Assembly: GCA_021203665.1 (NCBI GenBank)
Contig: JAJQAT010000029.1
Location: 1-33,754, forward strand
Length of the DNA: 33,754 nucleotides
Reading direction: 5' to 3'
Source: Bacillota bacterium
GTDB taxonomy: Bacteria; Bacillota; Clostridia; UBA1381
Notes under the pieces: model-generated
The model's input: only the letters and a program-made list of their open reading frames with translations
Told to the model about the DNA's origin: nothing
Database searches by the model: none
Shown: positions 15,111-23,670 of the stretch, in pieces
Numbering within the stretch: position 1 is the stretch's first letter
Layout: each line of letters opens with the position of its first letter
Translations under genes and position numbers: made by a program

Positions 15111-15974
15111 ATGAAAAAATTTGTAACGATAACAGCTATTGTGCTTGTGATAGCCGTTTGCGATTTGGCGCTGACCTATAACGGCTTTATGGTAAACAGC
15201 GATTATTTCGTGAAAAATGATTTTGAGATAACGCGGAGCGCGCACTCCGAAAAAACCTGGGACAGGGTGTTTTTCGGAAACAGCGCCGTAAGCGCCGCGT
15301 ATATTGAGGGTCAAAACGGCGGAGGATATGTAAATCTCGGAATCGATGAGGGTACCGTTACGGATTTGCGGACAATGATAGACCGAAGATTTATAAATAT
15401 CGGCTCGGAGCTTTTGATAGGTCTGAGCGGTCAAACCCTTTACGACGGGATTGAAAGGAATACGGAATATATATGGTATAAAAAGCTGTATGAGCCGTAT
15501 GTGTATTTTGAGCGCGCCAGGCTTTTGCCCGCATTGAAGAGCGCGGCTGAAAGACTTCGCAAAAAGGAAGCTCCGCTTTTGGACGAATATATATCGCAGA
15601 GCAAAGCCGTATACCGCGGAGCTATGCCGCGGAGGGCGGCGGAGGCTGCCGCGGCGGAATACGCGGAAATATATTCGGATGTAACGGCGGAGAGCTTTGA
15701 GGAAAATATATCCGCTTTGGAGGATATAATCAAATACTGCAACGAAAATGATATTCGCGTCAGAGTGGTTTGGATGCCGTGGAACGGCGCGTTTGAAAAG
15801 CCGGAGGCGTTCGATGCGGCGCGCGCCGCGGCGGAAGAGGTGCTTGGCGAATACAATGTGGAAACATTGGATTTGGAAAACGCGTTTGAAAGCGGCGGCT
15901 TTTATGACGCGGAGCATCTTAATTATGATGTCGGCTCGCCGGAATTTACACAATTAATCGATGAATGGCAATAA
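15111..15974 (+). CDS. SGNH-hydrolase-like exported protein
   Basis: The 287-residue protein has an N-terminal hydrophobic helix (residues 4-22) that looks like a signal anchor, and then a soluble domain. FFGNSAVSAAY (nucleophile Ser about 58) and the C-terminal FYDAEHLN (Asp266, His269) match the Ser and Asp-x-x-His blocks of SGNH-type esterases or acyltransferases such as the DltD and AlgX groups. WMPWNGAF near residue 222 falls where these enzymes have another conserved block. Substrate is unknown; family relatives de- or O-acetylate envelope polymers. AAAGGA lies before the ATG at 15111; an earlier in-frame ATG overlaps the LOG gene. A large lipoprotein gene with deacetylase-like features follows 28 bases later, so a shared role in surface polysaccharide handling is a reasonable inference. 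Confidence 0.6.
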   Translation: MKKFVTITAIVLVIAVCDLALTYNGFMVNSDYFVKNDFEITRSAHSEKTWDRVFFGNSAVSAAYIEGQNGGGYVNLGIDEGTVTDLRTMIDRRFINIGSELLIGLSGQTLYDGIERNTEYIWYKKLYEPYVYFERARLLPALKSAAERLRKKEAPLLDEYISQSKAVYRGAMPRRAAEAAAAEYAEIYSDVTAESFEENISALEDIIKYCNENDIRVRVVWMPWNGAFEKPEAFDAARAAAEEVLGEYNVETLDLENAFESGGFYDAEHLNYDVGSPEFTQLIDEWQ

Positions 15975-16002
15975 TTTATCAAGAATTATTAAGGAGAAAC
16001 CT

Positions 16003-18906
16003 ATGAAAAAGCTTATACCCTTATTTATTCTCGCGTTGTGCCTCGCGGGCTGCGGTGAAACAGTGCAGGTGGAAAACCCCGATGCCTTGAAAGCCGCGGT
16101 AATCTCGGCGGCGGACAGCGTGACGGCTAAAAACACATATAACGCCCTAAACGAATCCACCGTCGCGACGCTAACGGCGGAAATGCTGGACGTGACGCAG
16201 ATAAGCAATCTTTCGGATTATGACGTGCTTTACATAGACAAAAGCGTCACCGAAACGCCGGACTTTGACGCCGCGGCGGTGCAGGAATATGTGTCGAACG
16301 GCGGCAGCGTGTTCCTCGATAACGAGGTGTACGGCGTGTTTGACAGCGATTTTATCGGTGCGCTGGAATTTGTCGCGCTTGACGCTTGCCCGCTCGATAT
16401 GGAGTACGGGGAGGGCGCGGACAGCGGCGCCGTCAGGAAAATTCAGGAGCTTATAAGCGATTTTTGCGGCGTTTACAAGAATTACGCCAATTATGAGGAA
16501 ACCCTTTCAAAGCAAAGCTACGGAGTGGGAGTTGTGCCGTCGACGGCGCAGTGTATAGCGTCCGCGAACGGAGTCGGAATATACACGCTTAATCAATACG
16601 GCGACGGATATGTGTTTTTCACCAATCCGCTTTTGCCGAACGCCTTTTCCGTGAATAATCTTTCTTCCGACGACGAGGGCGAATACCTTGCCGCGTCCAC
16701 GGTCGGCGCGAATAAGCTTATGCGCGACTATTTTGCCGAATTTGTGTCATTGCAAAAATACGGCTATGCCGTTGAGCATATATTCGGCAGCTTCGCAAGA
16801 CCCGCGGCGGCATGGGAGCTGTATTGCGAGGATATGACGGGTATAGAGAACGGCAGCGCGGTTACATTCACGGAAATGTGCGAGAAATACGGACAGGTTC
16901 CCTCGTTTTCGCTTGCGAGAAATCAATATATTTGGTTCCGCAGGGCGGAGAGCGTGACCTACGCCTTAAGCAATAACGGCGCGTTCGCGATGGACCCGTA
17001 TGAGAACGCCTATTCCTCCGGCACACATTTTGTTTCGGACAAGGAATGGCTGTCGCTCGATTATTACGATAACACGATAAGCTATTTCGAGGACAGTCAT
17101 GATTACATAAAGCGCGCGTATCCGTGCCCGACGGATTACAACGTGGACGGAAATATGGATTTAATCTGCGGCAGTGCCGACGGAAATTTATATTTTTACA
17201 GCGGAATCGGTATGGGTACGAATTACGAGTTTACCGCCGCCGCGCTTTTTACCGACTCGGACGGAACGCCCGTTTCGGTCGGAGCGTTTTCGTCGCCCGC
17301 GCTCGCGGATTTGGATATTGACGGAATAGCCGAAATAATTTCCGGCAGTGAGGACGGGAAAATATATTCCTTTAAGCCGCTCGGCGGGTTGGTTCTTGAA
17401 AATCAGGGAGTTATACTCGAAACCGGACTTACCGACGCGATGCCGTCCGTTGGCGACCTTAACGGCGACGGAATCGCCGATTTGGCTGTCGGCTCGAGAA
17501 ACGGCGAGCTTAGGATATATTACGGGTATATGGAGCATTACGGTGTGGCGTTCGGCGAGTATGAAACGATTGACAGCGGTCAGAGCTGGTGCGCGCCGTG
17601 CATCGCGGACGTTGATAACGACGGCGTGAACGAGCTGTACGCCGGCACCTTTGAGGGATATATCGCAAAATACGAGAACAATATTTTGAGCGGCTATCTT
17701 GATGGCAATGAGTGTAATTATTTGGGCAATATACATCTGAAATTCGGCACAAACTGCGTGCCGAGATTTTATGACATCGACAATGACGGCAATAAGGATT
17801 TAATTGCCGGCTCCTTGGAATACGGTATGGCGGTGCCGATAGACAGCGAGTATTTCTCGTATCAAGAGGAACTGCTGCGGCAGGTAAATTATTTTAAGGA
17901 TAAGGGAATATACATAGGCGCGCACACGCTCTCTCATGAGCATGCCGATATGTTCCACGACCAAAGGGAGCTTGAATATCATAAAAACGCCTTTGCCGCT
18001 TACGGACTGGATTTTGTCGGCGGCGGCGCGAATCAGCATACGTGGTATACAAGCAAAATCGGATATGACACGCATTATGACAACACGCGCGGCTACGACG
18101 GCACATACCGCGCCCAGCTTGAGGCGGGACTTTATTGGAACAGCGGCTCGCGCGCTCCGGACAGTATGGTGGAGCCGGCGGTGGGCGCGGAAAACGCGAT
18201 TCTTGTGCCGTTTTATCTCGATAACGGTCAGCTGATGCTCCAGCCTTCAAACTCTCCCGACGGAAACAGCGCGTACGCGCAGCTTTCGGCGAAATACGAG
18301 GTTCCTCTTTTGTTCGCGAATCATATTGATTATACCTACCGCGAAGCCGAGGAGGAAGAGGAAAAAATTAAAAGGGTCGGCACGCTTGTCGATGATTACG
18401 GGTATAATTTTGTTCAGGAAAATCAGCTCGCGAAAATGGTCGCGGCGGCGTATAACAGCCTCGTGAGCGCGAAATGGGAGGACGATACCCTGTATTTGTC
18501 CGCGCGGGCGAAGAGCGAGGATATTCCGCTGTATGATGAGGCTTATCAAGGCTCGACCGGAGTGAAAATCATTCTCGCGGACGGCGTCGCGGCGGACGAG
18601 TTTTGCGTCAGCGCGAGCGTTTATTATAAAAAGGATAACTGCATTTATGTGTCCCTCGACAAGGGCGCGAGCATTTCAAAAAACGGCGAGGACAACAATA
18701 TTAATGTGACGGCGGTAAATCTTCCCGCGAAAATCTCAAAGACGGAGAACGGAGCGGCGGTTAAATTCCTTGACGGCGGCATGATGACCGCCGAGGTGAA
18801 CGGAACGGTGAAAACCACGTCCGAGGGCTGGGAAACAACTTGGCAGGACGGCAAAACCGTGTTCAGAAAATACGGCGAAGCGGAAACGCTTAAAATTGTA
18901 AAGTAA
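16003..18906 (+). CDS. large lipoprotein with FG-GAP repeats and a deacetylase-like domain
   Basis: The 967-residue protein begins with a lipoprotein signal (LFILALCLAGC), with the lipidated Cys at about residue 17. Residues about 25-260 look like an alpha/beta domain (VLYIDKSVTETPDFD and YVSNGGSVFLDNEVYG). At about 270-300 AWELYCEDMTGIENG and EKYGQVPSFSL resemble the first block of NodB-type polysaccharide deacetylases (Asp277). From about 377 to 600 there are five FG-GAP/VCBS calcium-binding repeats (DYNVDGNMDL, DLDIDGIAEI, DLNGDGIADL, DVDNDGVNEL, DIDNDGNKDL). GAHTLSHEH (His641, His645) then matches the second NodB block, and a beta-rich C-terminus follows. A propeller thus seems inserted within a deacetylase-like barrel. 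AAGGAG precedes the ATG at 16003. Activity is unproven. Confidence 0.8.
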   Translation: MKKLIPLFILALCLAGCGETVQVENPDALKAAVISAADSVTAKNTYNALNESTVATLTAEMLDVTQISNLSDYDVLYIDKSVTETPDFDAAAVQEYVSNGGSVFLDNEVYGVFDSDFIGALEFVALDACPLDMEYGEGADSGAVRKIQELISDFCGVYKNYANYEETLSKQSYGVGVVPSTAQCIASANGVGIYTLNQYGDGYVFFTNPLLPNAFSVNNLSSDDEGEYLAASTVGANKLMRDYFAEFVSLQKYGYAVEHIFGSFARPAAAWELYCEDMTGIENGSAVTFTEMCEKYGQVPSFSLARNQYIWFRRAESVTYALSNNGAFAMDPYENAYSSGTHFVSDKEWLSLDYYDNTISYFEDSHDYIKRAYPCPTDYNVDGNMDLICGSADGNLYFYSGIGMGTNYEFTAAALFTDSDGTPVSVGAFSSPALADLDIDGIAEIISGSEDGKIYSFKPLGGLVLENQGVILETGLTDAMPSVGDLNGDGIADLAVGSRNGELRIYYGYMEHYGVAFGEYETIDSGQSWCAPCIADVDNDGVNELYAGTFEGYIAKYENNILSGYLDGNECNYLGNIHLKFGTNCVPRFYDIDNDGNKDLIAGSLEYGMAVPIDSEYFSYQEELLRQVNYFKDKGIYIGAHTLSHEHADMFHDQRELEYHKNAFAAYGLDFVGGGANQHTWYTSKIGYDTHYDNTRGYDGTYRAQLEAGLYWNSGSRAPDSMVEPAVGAENAILVPFYLDNGQLMLQPSNSPDGNSAYAQLSAKYEVPLLFANHIDYTYREAEEEEEKIKRVGTLVDDYGYNFVQENQLAKMVAAAYNSLVSAKWEDDTLYLSARAKSEDIPLYDEAYQGSTGVKIILADGVAADEFCVSASVYYKKDNCIYVSLDKGASISKNGEDNNINVTAVNLPAKISKTENGAAVKFLDGGMMTAEVNGTVKTTSEGWETTWQDGKTVFRKYGEAETLKIVK

Positions 18907-18911
18907 AAAGA

Positions 18912-18944
18912 CTGCAGACAGAACCTAATCGGTTTTGTCTACAG
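18912..18944. terminator. hairpin at the end of the cbiK operon
   Basis: The interrupted stem CTG-AGACA-AACC/GGTT-TGTCT-CAG is followed on the minus strand by CTTTTTAC. It sits between the convergent lipoprotein and cbiK genes and most likely ends the long minus-strand operon. Confidence 0.7.
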
Positions 18945-18950
18945 CCTCAT

Positions 18951-18978
18951 GTCCCTGCTTGACGGCGGGGACTTTTTT
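18951..18978 (+). terminator. terminator of the LOG-SGNH-lipoprotein operon
   Basis: GTCCCTGC pairs with G(G)CGGGGAC with small imperfections and a 5-base loop, followed on the plus strand by six T. It complements the neighbouring hairpin, which serves the opposite strand. Confidence 0.75.
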
Positions 18979-18987
18979 GCGTAATTA

Positions 18988-19740
18988 TTAATAAAAGACA
19001 TTTCTTAAATGCTCGCAGTACATTTCCTGTATTTCGTCCGTTTCTCCGAGACCCGCGAGGGAGCAATCGACGTCAAAGCCGTTATCCTCAAATGCCTTTT
19101 TCCATTCCACCGCCATATCGTTTTGCGCGTGGTCGCCGCATACGAGCATAAGCGGCAAAAGAGTGACGCTTTTGATACTGCGCCTCTTTGCCTGCTTGAT
19201 TACGGTGTCGAGGTCGGGGAAGCCCTCCACGGTTCCGACGTAAACATTGCTCATACCGGCGTCCTTGAAGTGATAGTCGAGCGCGGAGTACAGCGAATTT
19301 GCGAAATGCTCGCTGCCGTGTCCCATAAATATGTATAATCTGTTTTTATCCGTAAGACGCTTTTTAAATATATTCACTATTTCAAAATAGTCCTCGGTTA
19401 TCGAAATAAGCGGACGCGAAACGCTAATGTTCATTTTGTCCTTAAAGCCGTCAATCATTTTACACGCCTTGTCGTATTCCGCGCCGTTCATAATATGAGT
19501 GGGGACACAAAAAATATCGGTGTACCCGCGCGAATATAATTTATCGAGCGCCTCCGTTACGGTGTCGACGTGAATACCGCTTTGTTCCCCGAGCTTTTTT
19601 ATTATCATTCCGCTTGTGAAGGTGCGAAAAACCTCGGTTTTAAATTCGTTTCGTATTCTGTTTTCGACAGCGGCTATTGTTTTTTCGAGAGTGTCGGGAT
19701 AGCTCGTGCCGAAGCTGATAACAAGTATTGCTTTTTTCAT
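18988..19740 (-). CDS. cbiK: sirohydrochlorin cobaltochelatase, CbiK type
   Basis: CbiK inserts cobalt into sirohydrochlorin at the start of the anaerobic (early-cobalt) cobalamin route. The 250-residue protein starts ILVISFGTSYPDTLEKTI, as CbiK proteins do. It has the metal-site segments FMGHGSEHFANSLY (about residues 137-150) and LPLMLVCGDHAQNDMA (about 203-218). VPTHIMNGAEYDK (about 80-92) is also typical. There is no signal peptide, unlike periplasmic CbiKp. The ribosome binding site is weak (AAAGGA, some distance upstream). It is the last gene of the operon, 10 bases after sirC. A GTGTCCCC variant of the repeated 11-mer lies in it at 19502-19511. Confidence 0.95.
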   Translation of the reverse strand: MKKAILVISFGTSYPDTLEKTIAAVENRIRNEFKTEVFRTFTSGMIIKKLGEQSGIHVDTVTEALDKLYSRGYTDIFCVPTHIMNGAEYDKACKMIDGFKDKMNISVSRPLISITEDYFEIVNIFKKRLTDKNRLYIFMGHGSEHFANSLYSALDYHFKDAGMSNVYVGTVEGFPDLDTVIKQAKRRSIKSVTLLPLMLVCGDHAQNDMAVEWKKAFEDNGFDVDCSLAGLGETDEIQEMYCEHLRNVFY

Positions 19741-19750
19741 AAATTGACCG

Positions 19751-20356
19751 TTAAATCCTTTCGCAAAACTGAATTTTTTCCTTTATTTTGTCCTCAAACA
19801 GAGCCGTATCTCTTCTTGCGATTTCAAGCATCTCATCGGAGAGCATATAATTTATAAGCTCCTGTTTAGTGTCCCCGTGATTGGCGATTATAATTTGTCT
19901 GTATTTTTCAAGAAGCGGAAGAATTGAATTGTAAAAATCAATATCCGCGCTTTTTTCCGCGCAAAGCCTTTTTGCAAGCAGCGGGAGCTTGCCGTTTGTG
20001 GAAACCGATACGGTTAAATCTCCCGCTGCCGCCGAGGCGGCGGATATAAAATCCGAATGCTCCGCGTCGTCCGCGAGGGACACTAAAATATTTTTTTCTC
20101 TCGCGTCGGCGGCGATTTGCCTGTTAAGAGATTTGTTATCCGTGGCGGCGATTACGAGAAACGCGCCGATTATATCGGATTTGTCATAGCGCTTTTGAAT
20201 TTTTTCGGCGCAGTCAAAGCCGCCGCAAAAATTCGGACTTACAGCCGTGACCGCCGCGCCGGAGGCGGCAAGCTTTCGCGCCTTGCGCAAAGCGGTTTTG
20301 CCGCCGCCTATAATTACGCATTTTTTGCCGCTTATGTTCAGCATTACTGGATACAT
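19751..20356 (-). CDS. precorrin-2 dehydrogenase (siroheme synthase N-terminal type)
   Basis: This enzyme oxidises precorrin-2 to sirohydrochlorin with NAD+; homologues are SirC, Met8p and the CysG N-terminal domain. The 201-residue protein has the NAD-binding start YPVMLNISGKKCVIIGGGKTALRKARKLAASGA and later VIAATDNKSLNRQIAADAR, then SVSTNGKLPLLAKRL, a family hallmark. An earlier ATG six codons upstream is in frame, but GGAGGAA lies properly before the ATG at 20356, which overlaps the hemB stop (TGATG). This overlap points to translational coupling with hemB. It contains two copies of the repeated 11-mer (19865-19875 and 20077-20087). Chelatase activity is possible in Met8p relatives, but CbiK next door covers the cobalt step. 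Confidence 0.9.
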   Translation of the reverse strand: MYPVMLNISGKKCVIIGGGKTALRKARKLAASGAAVTAVSPNFCGGFDCAEKIQKRYDKSDIIGAFLVIAATDNKSLNRQIAADAREKNILVSLADDAEHSDFISAASAAAGDLTVSVSTNGKLPLLAKRLCAEKSADIDFYNSILPLLEKYRQIIIANHGDTKQELINYMLSDEMLEIARRDTALFEDKIKEKIQFCERI

Positions 20357-21318
20357 CACATTTCCTCCAGCCATTTTGCCGCGTCAAGCGCGTAATATGT
20401 TATAAGCATTTTCGCGCCCGCGCGTTTCATCGCGGTAAGGCTTTCCATAACGATTGATTTTTCGTCAATCCAGCCGTTTTGCGCGGCGGCTTTAATCATC
20501 GAATATTCCCCGCTGACGTGGTATATTGCAAGAGGGACACTAAAAGTGTCGTCGATTGCTTTCGCAATGTCAAGATAGGGCAGGGCGGGTTTCACCATTA
20601 CAATGTCCGCGCCCTCGTCAATATCGGCTTGCGTTTCGATAATCGCCTCTTTTTTGTTGCGGAAATCCATTTGATAGCTTTTCCTGTCCCCAAATGCGGG
20701 CGCGCTGTCGGCGGCGTCGCGGAAGGGTCCGTAAAAGGAGGAGGAATACTTCACGCTGTACGCCATAATAAGCACATTTTCAAAATCGTTCTCGTCAAGG
20801 ACGCGCCTTATAGCGGCAACTCTGCCGTCCATCATATCCGACGGCGCGACAATATCCGCGCCCGCCGCGGCGCAGGAGAGCGCCGCTTTTGCCAAAAGCG
20901 GAAGAGTTTTGTCGTTTATGACGCAGCCGTTTTCAACAACTCCGCAGTGCCCGTGAGAGGTGTATTCGCACAGGCAAATATCCGCGATTACAATTAAATC
21001 GGGACAGAGCTTTTTCGTGAGCCTGATAGCCTTTTGAACAATTCCGTCGTTGTTGTACGCCTCACTGCCGTATTCGTCCTTTTTTTTCGGTATTCCGAAG
21101 TACAATACCGCCTTTACGCCCGCCTTTTTAACCTCGCCGAGCGCCTGAGGCAAATCCGCAAGCGAATAGCGCTTTATTCCGGGCATTGACGGTATGTCCT
21201 CCGTTTCGCCGTCAATAACGAAGATCGGATATATCAAATCCGTTTTGTCTATTGATGTTTCGTGCACAAGGTCGCGTATTTCCTTGGTGGCGCGAAGTCT
21301 TCTCGGTCGTTTTATCAT
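20356..21318 (-). CDS. hemB: delta-aminolevulinic acid dehydratase (porphobilinogen synthase)
   Basis: HemB condenses two 5-aminolevulinate molecules to porphobilinogen. The 320-residue protein has the normal length. It carries the Zn-type cysteine motif DICLCEYTSHGHCG (about residues 113-126), the first active-site lysine in MAYSVKYSSSFYGPFRD (about 188-204), and the Schiff-base lysine in VMVKPALPYLD (about 243-253). The start at 21318 has AGGGGAG at good spacing; a TTG six codons upstream includes that ribosome binding site and is less likely. One copy of the repeated 11-mer (20534-20544) lies within the gene, and there it forms the dyad ACACT-AAA-AGTGT. Confidence 0.97.
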   Translation of the reverse strand: MIKRPRRLRATKEIRDLVHETSIDKTDLIYPIFVIDGETEDIPSMPGIKRYSLADLPQALGEVKKAGVKAVLYFGIPKKKDEYGSEAYNNDGIVQKAIRLTKKLCPDLIVIADICLCEYTSHGHCGVVENGCVINDKTLPLLAKAALSCAAAGADIVAPSDMMDGRVAAIRRVLDENDFENVLIMAYSVKYSSSFYGPFRDAADSAPAFGDRKSYQMDFRNKKEAIIETQADIDEGADIVMVKPALPYLDIAKAIDDTFSVPLAIYHVSGEYSMIKAAAQNGWIDEKSIVMESLTAMKRAGAKMLITYYALDAAKWLEEM

Positions 21319-21367
21319 TTTAATCTCCCCTTCCAATGCATTGCAGTGTAAATTATAACGCGGCGCG

Positions 21368-22804
21368 TCAGATTTCGTCTTTTAAAATACATTCAATAAT
21401 ATTTTCCGCGGTCGGTCTTTCGGCTGTTTTATATATTTCAATGCCGTATTTCCGCGCGGCTTTTGAGGTTTCCGCGCCTATCGAGATAAATTTGGCGTTT
21501 GTATAAGCCTGTGCCATTTCGGAAAACGCCTTTGCCGCCGAGCCGCTTGAAAGAATTATATAATCCGTATCGGGGACACATAAATTCAAAAGCTCCTTTT
21601 TGGAAAAATCCGTTTCCGTGCGGTAGAGCGGCATATCCGTAAATTGTATTTTACCGTCCGTCAGGATTTTCGGTATTGTGTCCGCACCGTTTTCCGCGCG
21701 TATTAAAAGAAGCCTGTCGCTTTTTTGGCATTGGGCGCAGAGCGTTTTTGCCAAATCCTCTCCGCGGTTATTTTTCGGAATTATGTCGGTGAAAATTCCT
21801 CTTTTTTCAAGAGCCGCCGCTGTTTTTTCGCCGACGGCGGCAAATTTTGCGCCGCATAAAAGACGTATATCCCTTTTGGATTTATTCATAAACTCAAAAA
21901 ATAATTCAACGCCGTTCGCGCTTGTAAATACGATATGGGTATATTTTTTTAAATCCGTTTTATCAAACAGCTCAAAATTTTGCGGCACTGTTTTTATAAT
22001 GGGAATTTCCGTTATATCCGTCCCTTTCGCTGCCCTTCTTATCCGAGCGTTCATTGATTTTGTACCCGTGGCAAGGATTTTTTTGCCCGACGGATAAAAC
22101 CACTCGCGGCGCAATTCGACAGCGCCGCCTATAATGATGACGGCGGGTGAGGAAACCTTTTTTGCCGATTCGGGCAGAGATTTTAGTGTCCCCGTAATAA
22201 TTTTTTGATTTTCCGCCGTGCCGTTTGAAATTATCGCCGAGGGAGTTTGGGCGTCCATACCGTTTTTTATAAGCTGCGATGAAATATTCGCGGCGTTTGA
22301 AAGTCCCATAAGAAACACAAGAGTTCCCCCGAGCTTTGCGATTGTCGAATAATCAAGGGTTTTTCCGGTTTTTCCGTGTCCCGTTATGACGTGAAAGGAG
22401 CTTGCCGCGTCGCGATGAGTTACCGGAATACCGCAGTATTCGGCGGCGCTGTAGCAGGAGGAAACTCCGGGCACAATTTCATACGGAATATTATTTTTCG
22501 CGAGAGCGTCCGCCTCCTCGCCGCCTCTGCCGAAAACAAACGGGTCGCCGCCCTTTAGGCGCACAACGTTTTTTTCCGCGCCGTGCTTTATAAGCTCGGC
22601 GTTTATTTTTTCCTGATTCATATGGTGATTGCCGGCGGCTTTTCCCGCGTAAATCAACGCGCAGCCGTCCTTAGCGCCGCTTAAAAGCGACGGATTCGCG
22701 AGGTGGTCGTATATAATGACGTCCGCGTTTTTTATACATTCAAGTCCCTTTTGAGTTATAAGACCGGTGCCGCCGGGACCGGCTCCCACAAGATATACCA
22801 TCAT
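21368..22804 (-). CDS. cobA-hemD: fused uroporphyrinogen-III C-methyltransferase / uroporphyrinogen-III synthase
   Basis: The 478-residue protein has two parts. Residues 1-240 are a SAM-dependent methyltransferase (CobA/SUMT): VYLVGAGPGGTGLITQKGLECI, then VRLKGGDPFVFGRGGEEADAL and EIVPGVSSCYSAAEYCGIPVTHR. It adds two methyls to uroporphyrinogen III, giving precorrin-2. Residues about 245-478 are a HemD-type synthase (HIVFTSANGVELFFE and DYIILSSGSAAKAFSE). HemD cyclises hydroxymethylbilane to uroporphyrinogen III. This fusion is common in Firmicutes. The first ATG overlaps the hemC stop by four bases. An 11-mer copy lies at 22182-22192 and a one-base variant at 21573-21584. There is a 49-base gap before hemB. 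Confidence 0.95.
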   Translation of the reverse strand: MMVYLVGAGPGGTGLITQKGLECIKNADVIIYDHLANPSLLSGAKDGCALIYAGKAAGNHHMNQEKINAELIKHGAEKNVVRLKGGDPFVFGRGGEEADALAKNNIPYEIVPGVSSCYSAAEYCGIPVTHRDAASSFHVITGHGKTGKTLDYSTIAKLGGTLVFLMGLSNAANISSQLIKNGMDAQTPSAIISNGTAENQKIITGTLKSLPESAKKVSSPAVIIIGGAVELRREWFYPSGKKILATGTKSMNARIRRAAKGTDITEIPIIKTVPQNFELFDKTDLKKYTHIVFTSANGVELFFEFMNKSKRDIRLLCGAKFAAVGEKTAAALEKRGIFTDIIPKNNRGEDLAKTLCAQCQKSDRLLLIRAENGADTIPKILTDGKIQFTDMPLYRTETDFSKKELLNLCVPDTDYIILSSGSAAKAFSEMAQAYTNAKFISIGAETSKAARKYGIEIYKTAERPTAENIIECILKDEI

Positions 22805-23670
22805 TCAGTTCCTTTCATTTTGCCGAGAGTGATTTCCGCCATTTTCTTTCCGAGCAGCTTCGGGTCGCCGCCGGTCATTTTCAGATATATTTCATTTTTA
22901 GTGTCCCCAAAAAATGTGCGCATTGTGATATTATCTCCGTCAGACACAGCCGACGCTCCGCAAGGCGCGTGACAGCCGCCGCCGACGTGCTTTAAAAACG
23001 CGCGCTCGGCGTCAAGCTCCGCCATTGTTTTTTTGTCGTTTATCGCGTCGGTGTATTTTTTCATTTTGCCCGCCGCCGTTTCTACAGCCAAAATGCCCTG
23101 ACCCGCCGCGCATATAAAGCTTTCGCCCAAATCCGCCGTGCGTATGTCCGTGATTTCAAGGCGGCGAAGAGCCGCTTTTGCCATTATAACCGCGTCGTAT
23201 TCGCCGTTTTTTACCTTTTCAAGGCGAGTGTGTATATTCCCGCGTATGGGTTTAAAATCCGCGTTCGGGAAAAGCCTTTTAGCCTGCGCCTCGCGTCTTG
23301 CGCTGCCCGTCCCGATGATTTTAATGTCGGATAATTCTGTGTCGGCAAAGTATACCAAAACATCGTCTCTGTCCTCACGCAGAAGAGCCGCTCCTATTTC
23401 AAGTCCGCCGCTTATCTCGGTCGGCATATCCTTTGCGCTGTGCACCGCCATATCTATTTCGCCGCACAGCAGAGCGGTTTCCAGTTCTTTTATAAAAACG
23501 CCCTTGCCGCCGAAGCTTTGCAAATCCTTGTCAAGGCGGCGGTCACCCTTTGTTGAGATGCCGACAATTTCAAAGGTGTCGTCGGGGAAATGCTCCTTTA
23601 ATTTTTCGATTACCGCCTCGGTCTGCTTTATGGCAAGTGCGCTTTTGCGCGAGCCGATTTTAATATTCAT
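22801..23670 (-). CDS. hemC: porphobilinogen deaminase (hydroxymethylbilane synthase)
   Basis: HemC polymerises four porphobilinogen units into hydroxymethylbilane on a covalently bound dipyrromethane cofactor. The 289-residue protein begins IKIGSRKSALAIKQTEAVIEKL. It has STKGDRRLDKDLQSFGGKGVFIKELE, HSAKDMPTEISGGLEIGA with the conserved Asp, GTGSARREAQ, and the cofactor-attachment cysteine within GGGCHAPCGASA. The ribosome binding site GGAG lies inside the end of hemA, with an 11-base overlap between the two genes. It overlaps the next gene by four bases. An 11-mer copy is at 22897-22907. Confidence 0.97.
   Translation of the reverse strand: MNIKIGSRKSALAIKQTEAVIEKLKEHFPDDTFEIVGISTKGDRRLDKDLQSFGGKGVFIKELETALLCGEIDMAVHSAKDMPTEISGGLEIGAALLREDRDDVLVYFADTELSDIKIIGTGSARREAQAKRLFPNADFKPIRGNIHTRLEKVKNGEYDAVIMAKAALRRLEITDIRTADLGESFICAAGQGILAVETAAGKMKKYTDAINDKKTMAELDAERAFLKHVGGGCHAPCGASAVSDGDNITMRTFFGDTKNEIYLKMTGGDPKLLGKKMAEITLGKMKGTE

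Noticed and set aside
14946..15953. 335-codon open frame on the minus strand
   Set aside because: It lies antisense to the LOG and SGNH-like genes, lacks a ribosome binding site and has an Arg/Tyr/His-rich composition typical of antisense frames of GC-biased genes.
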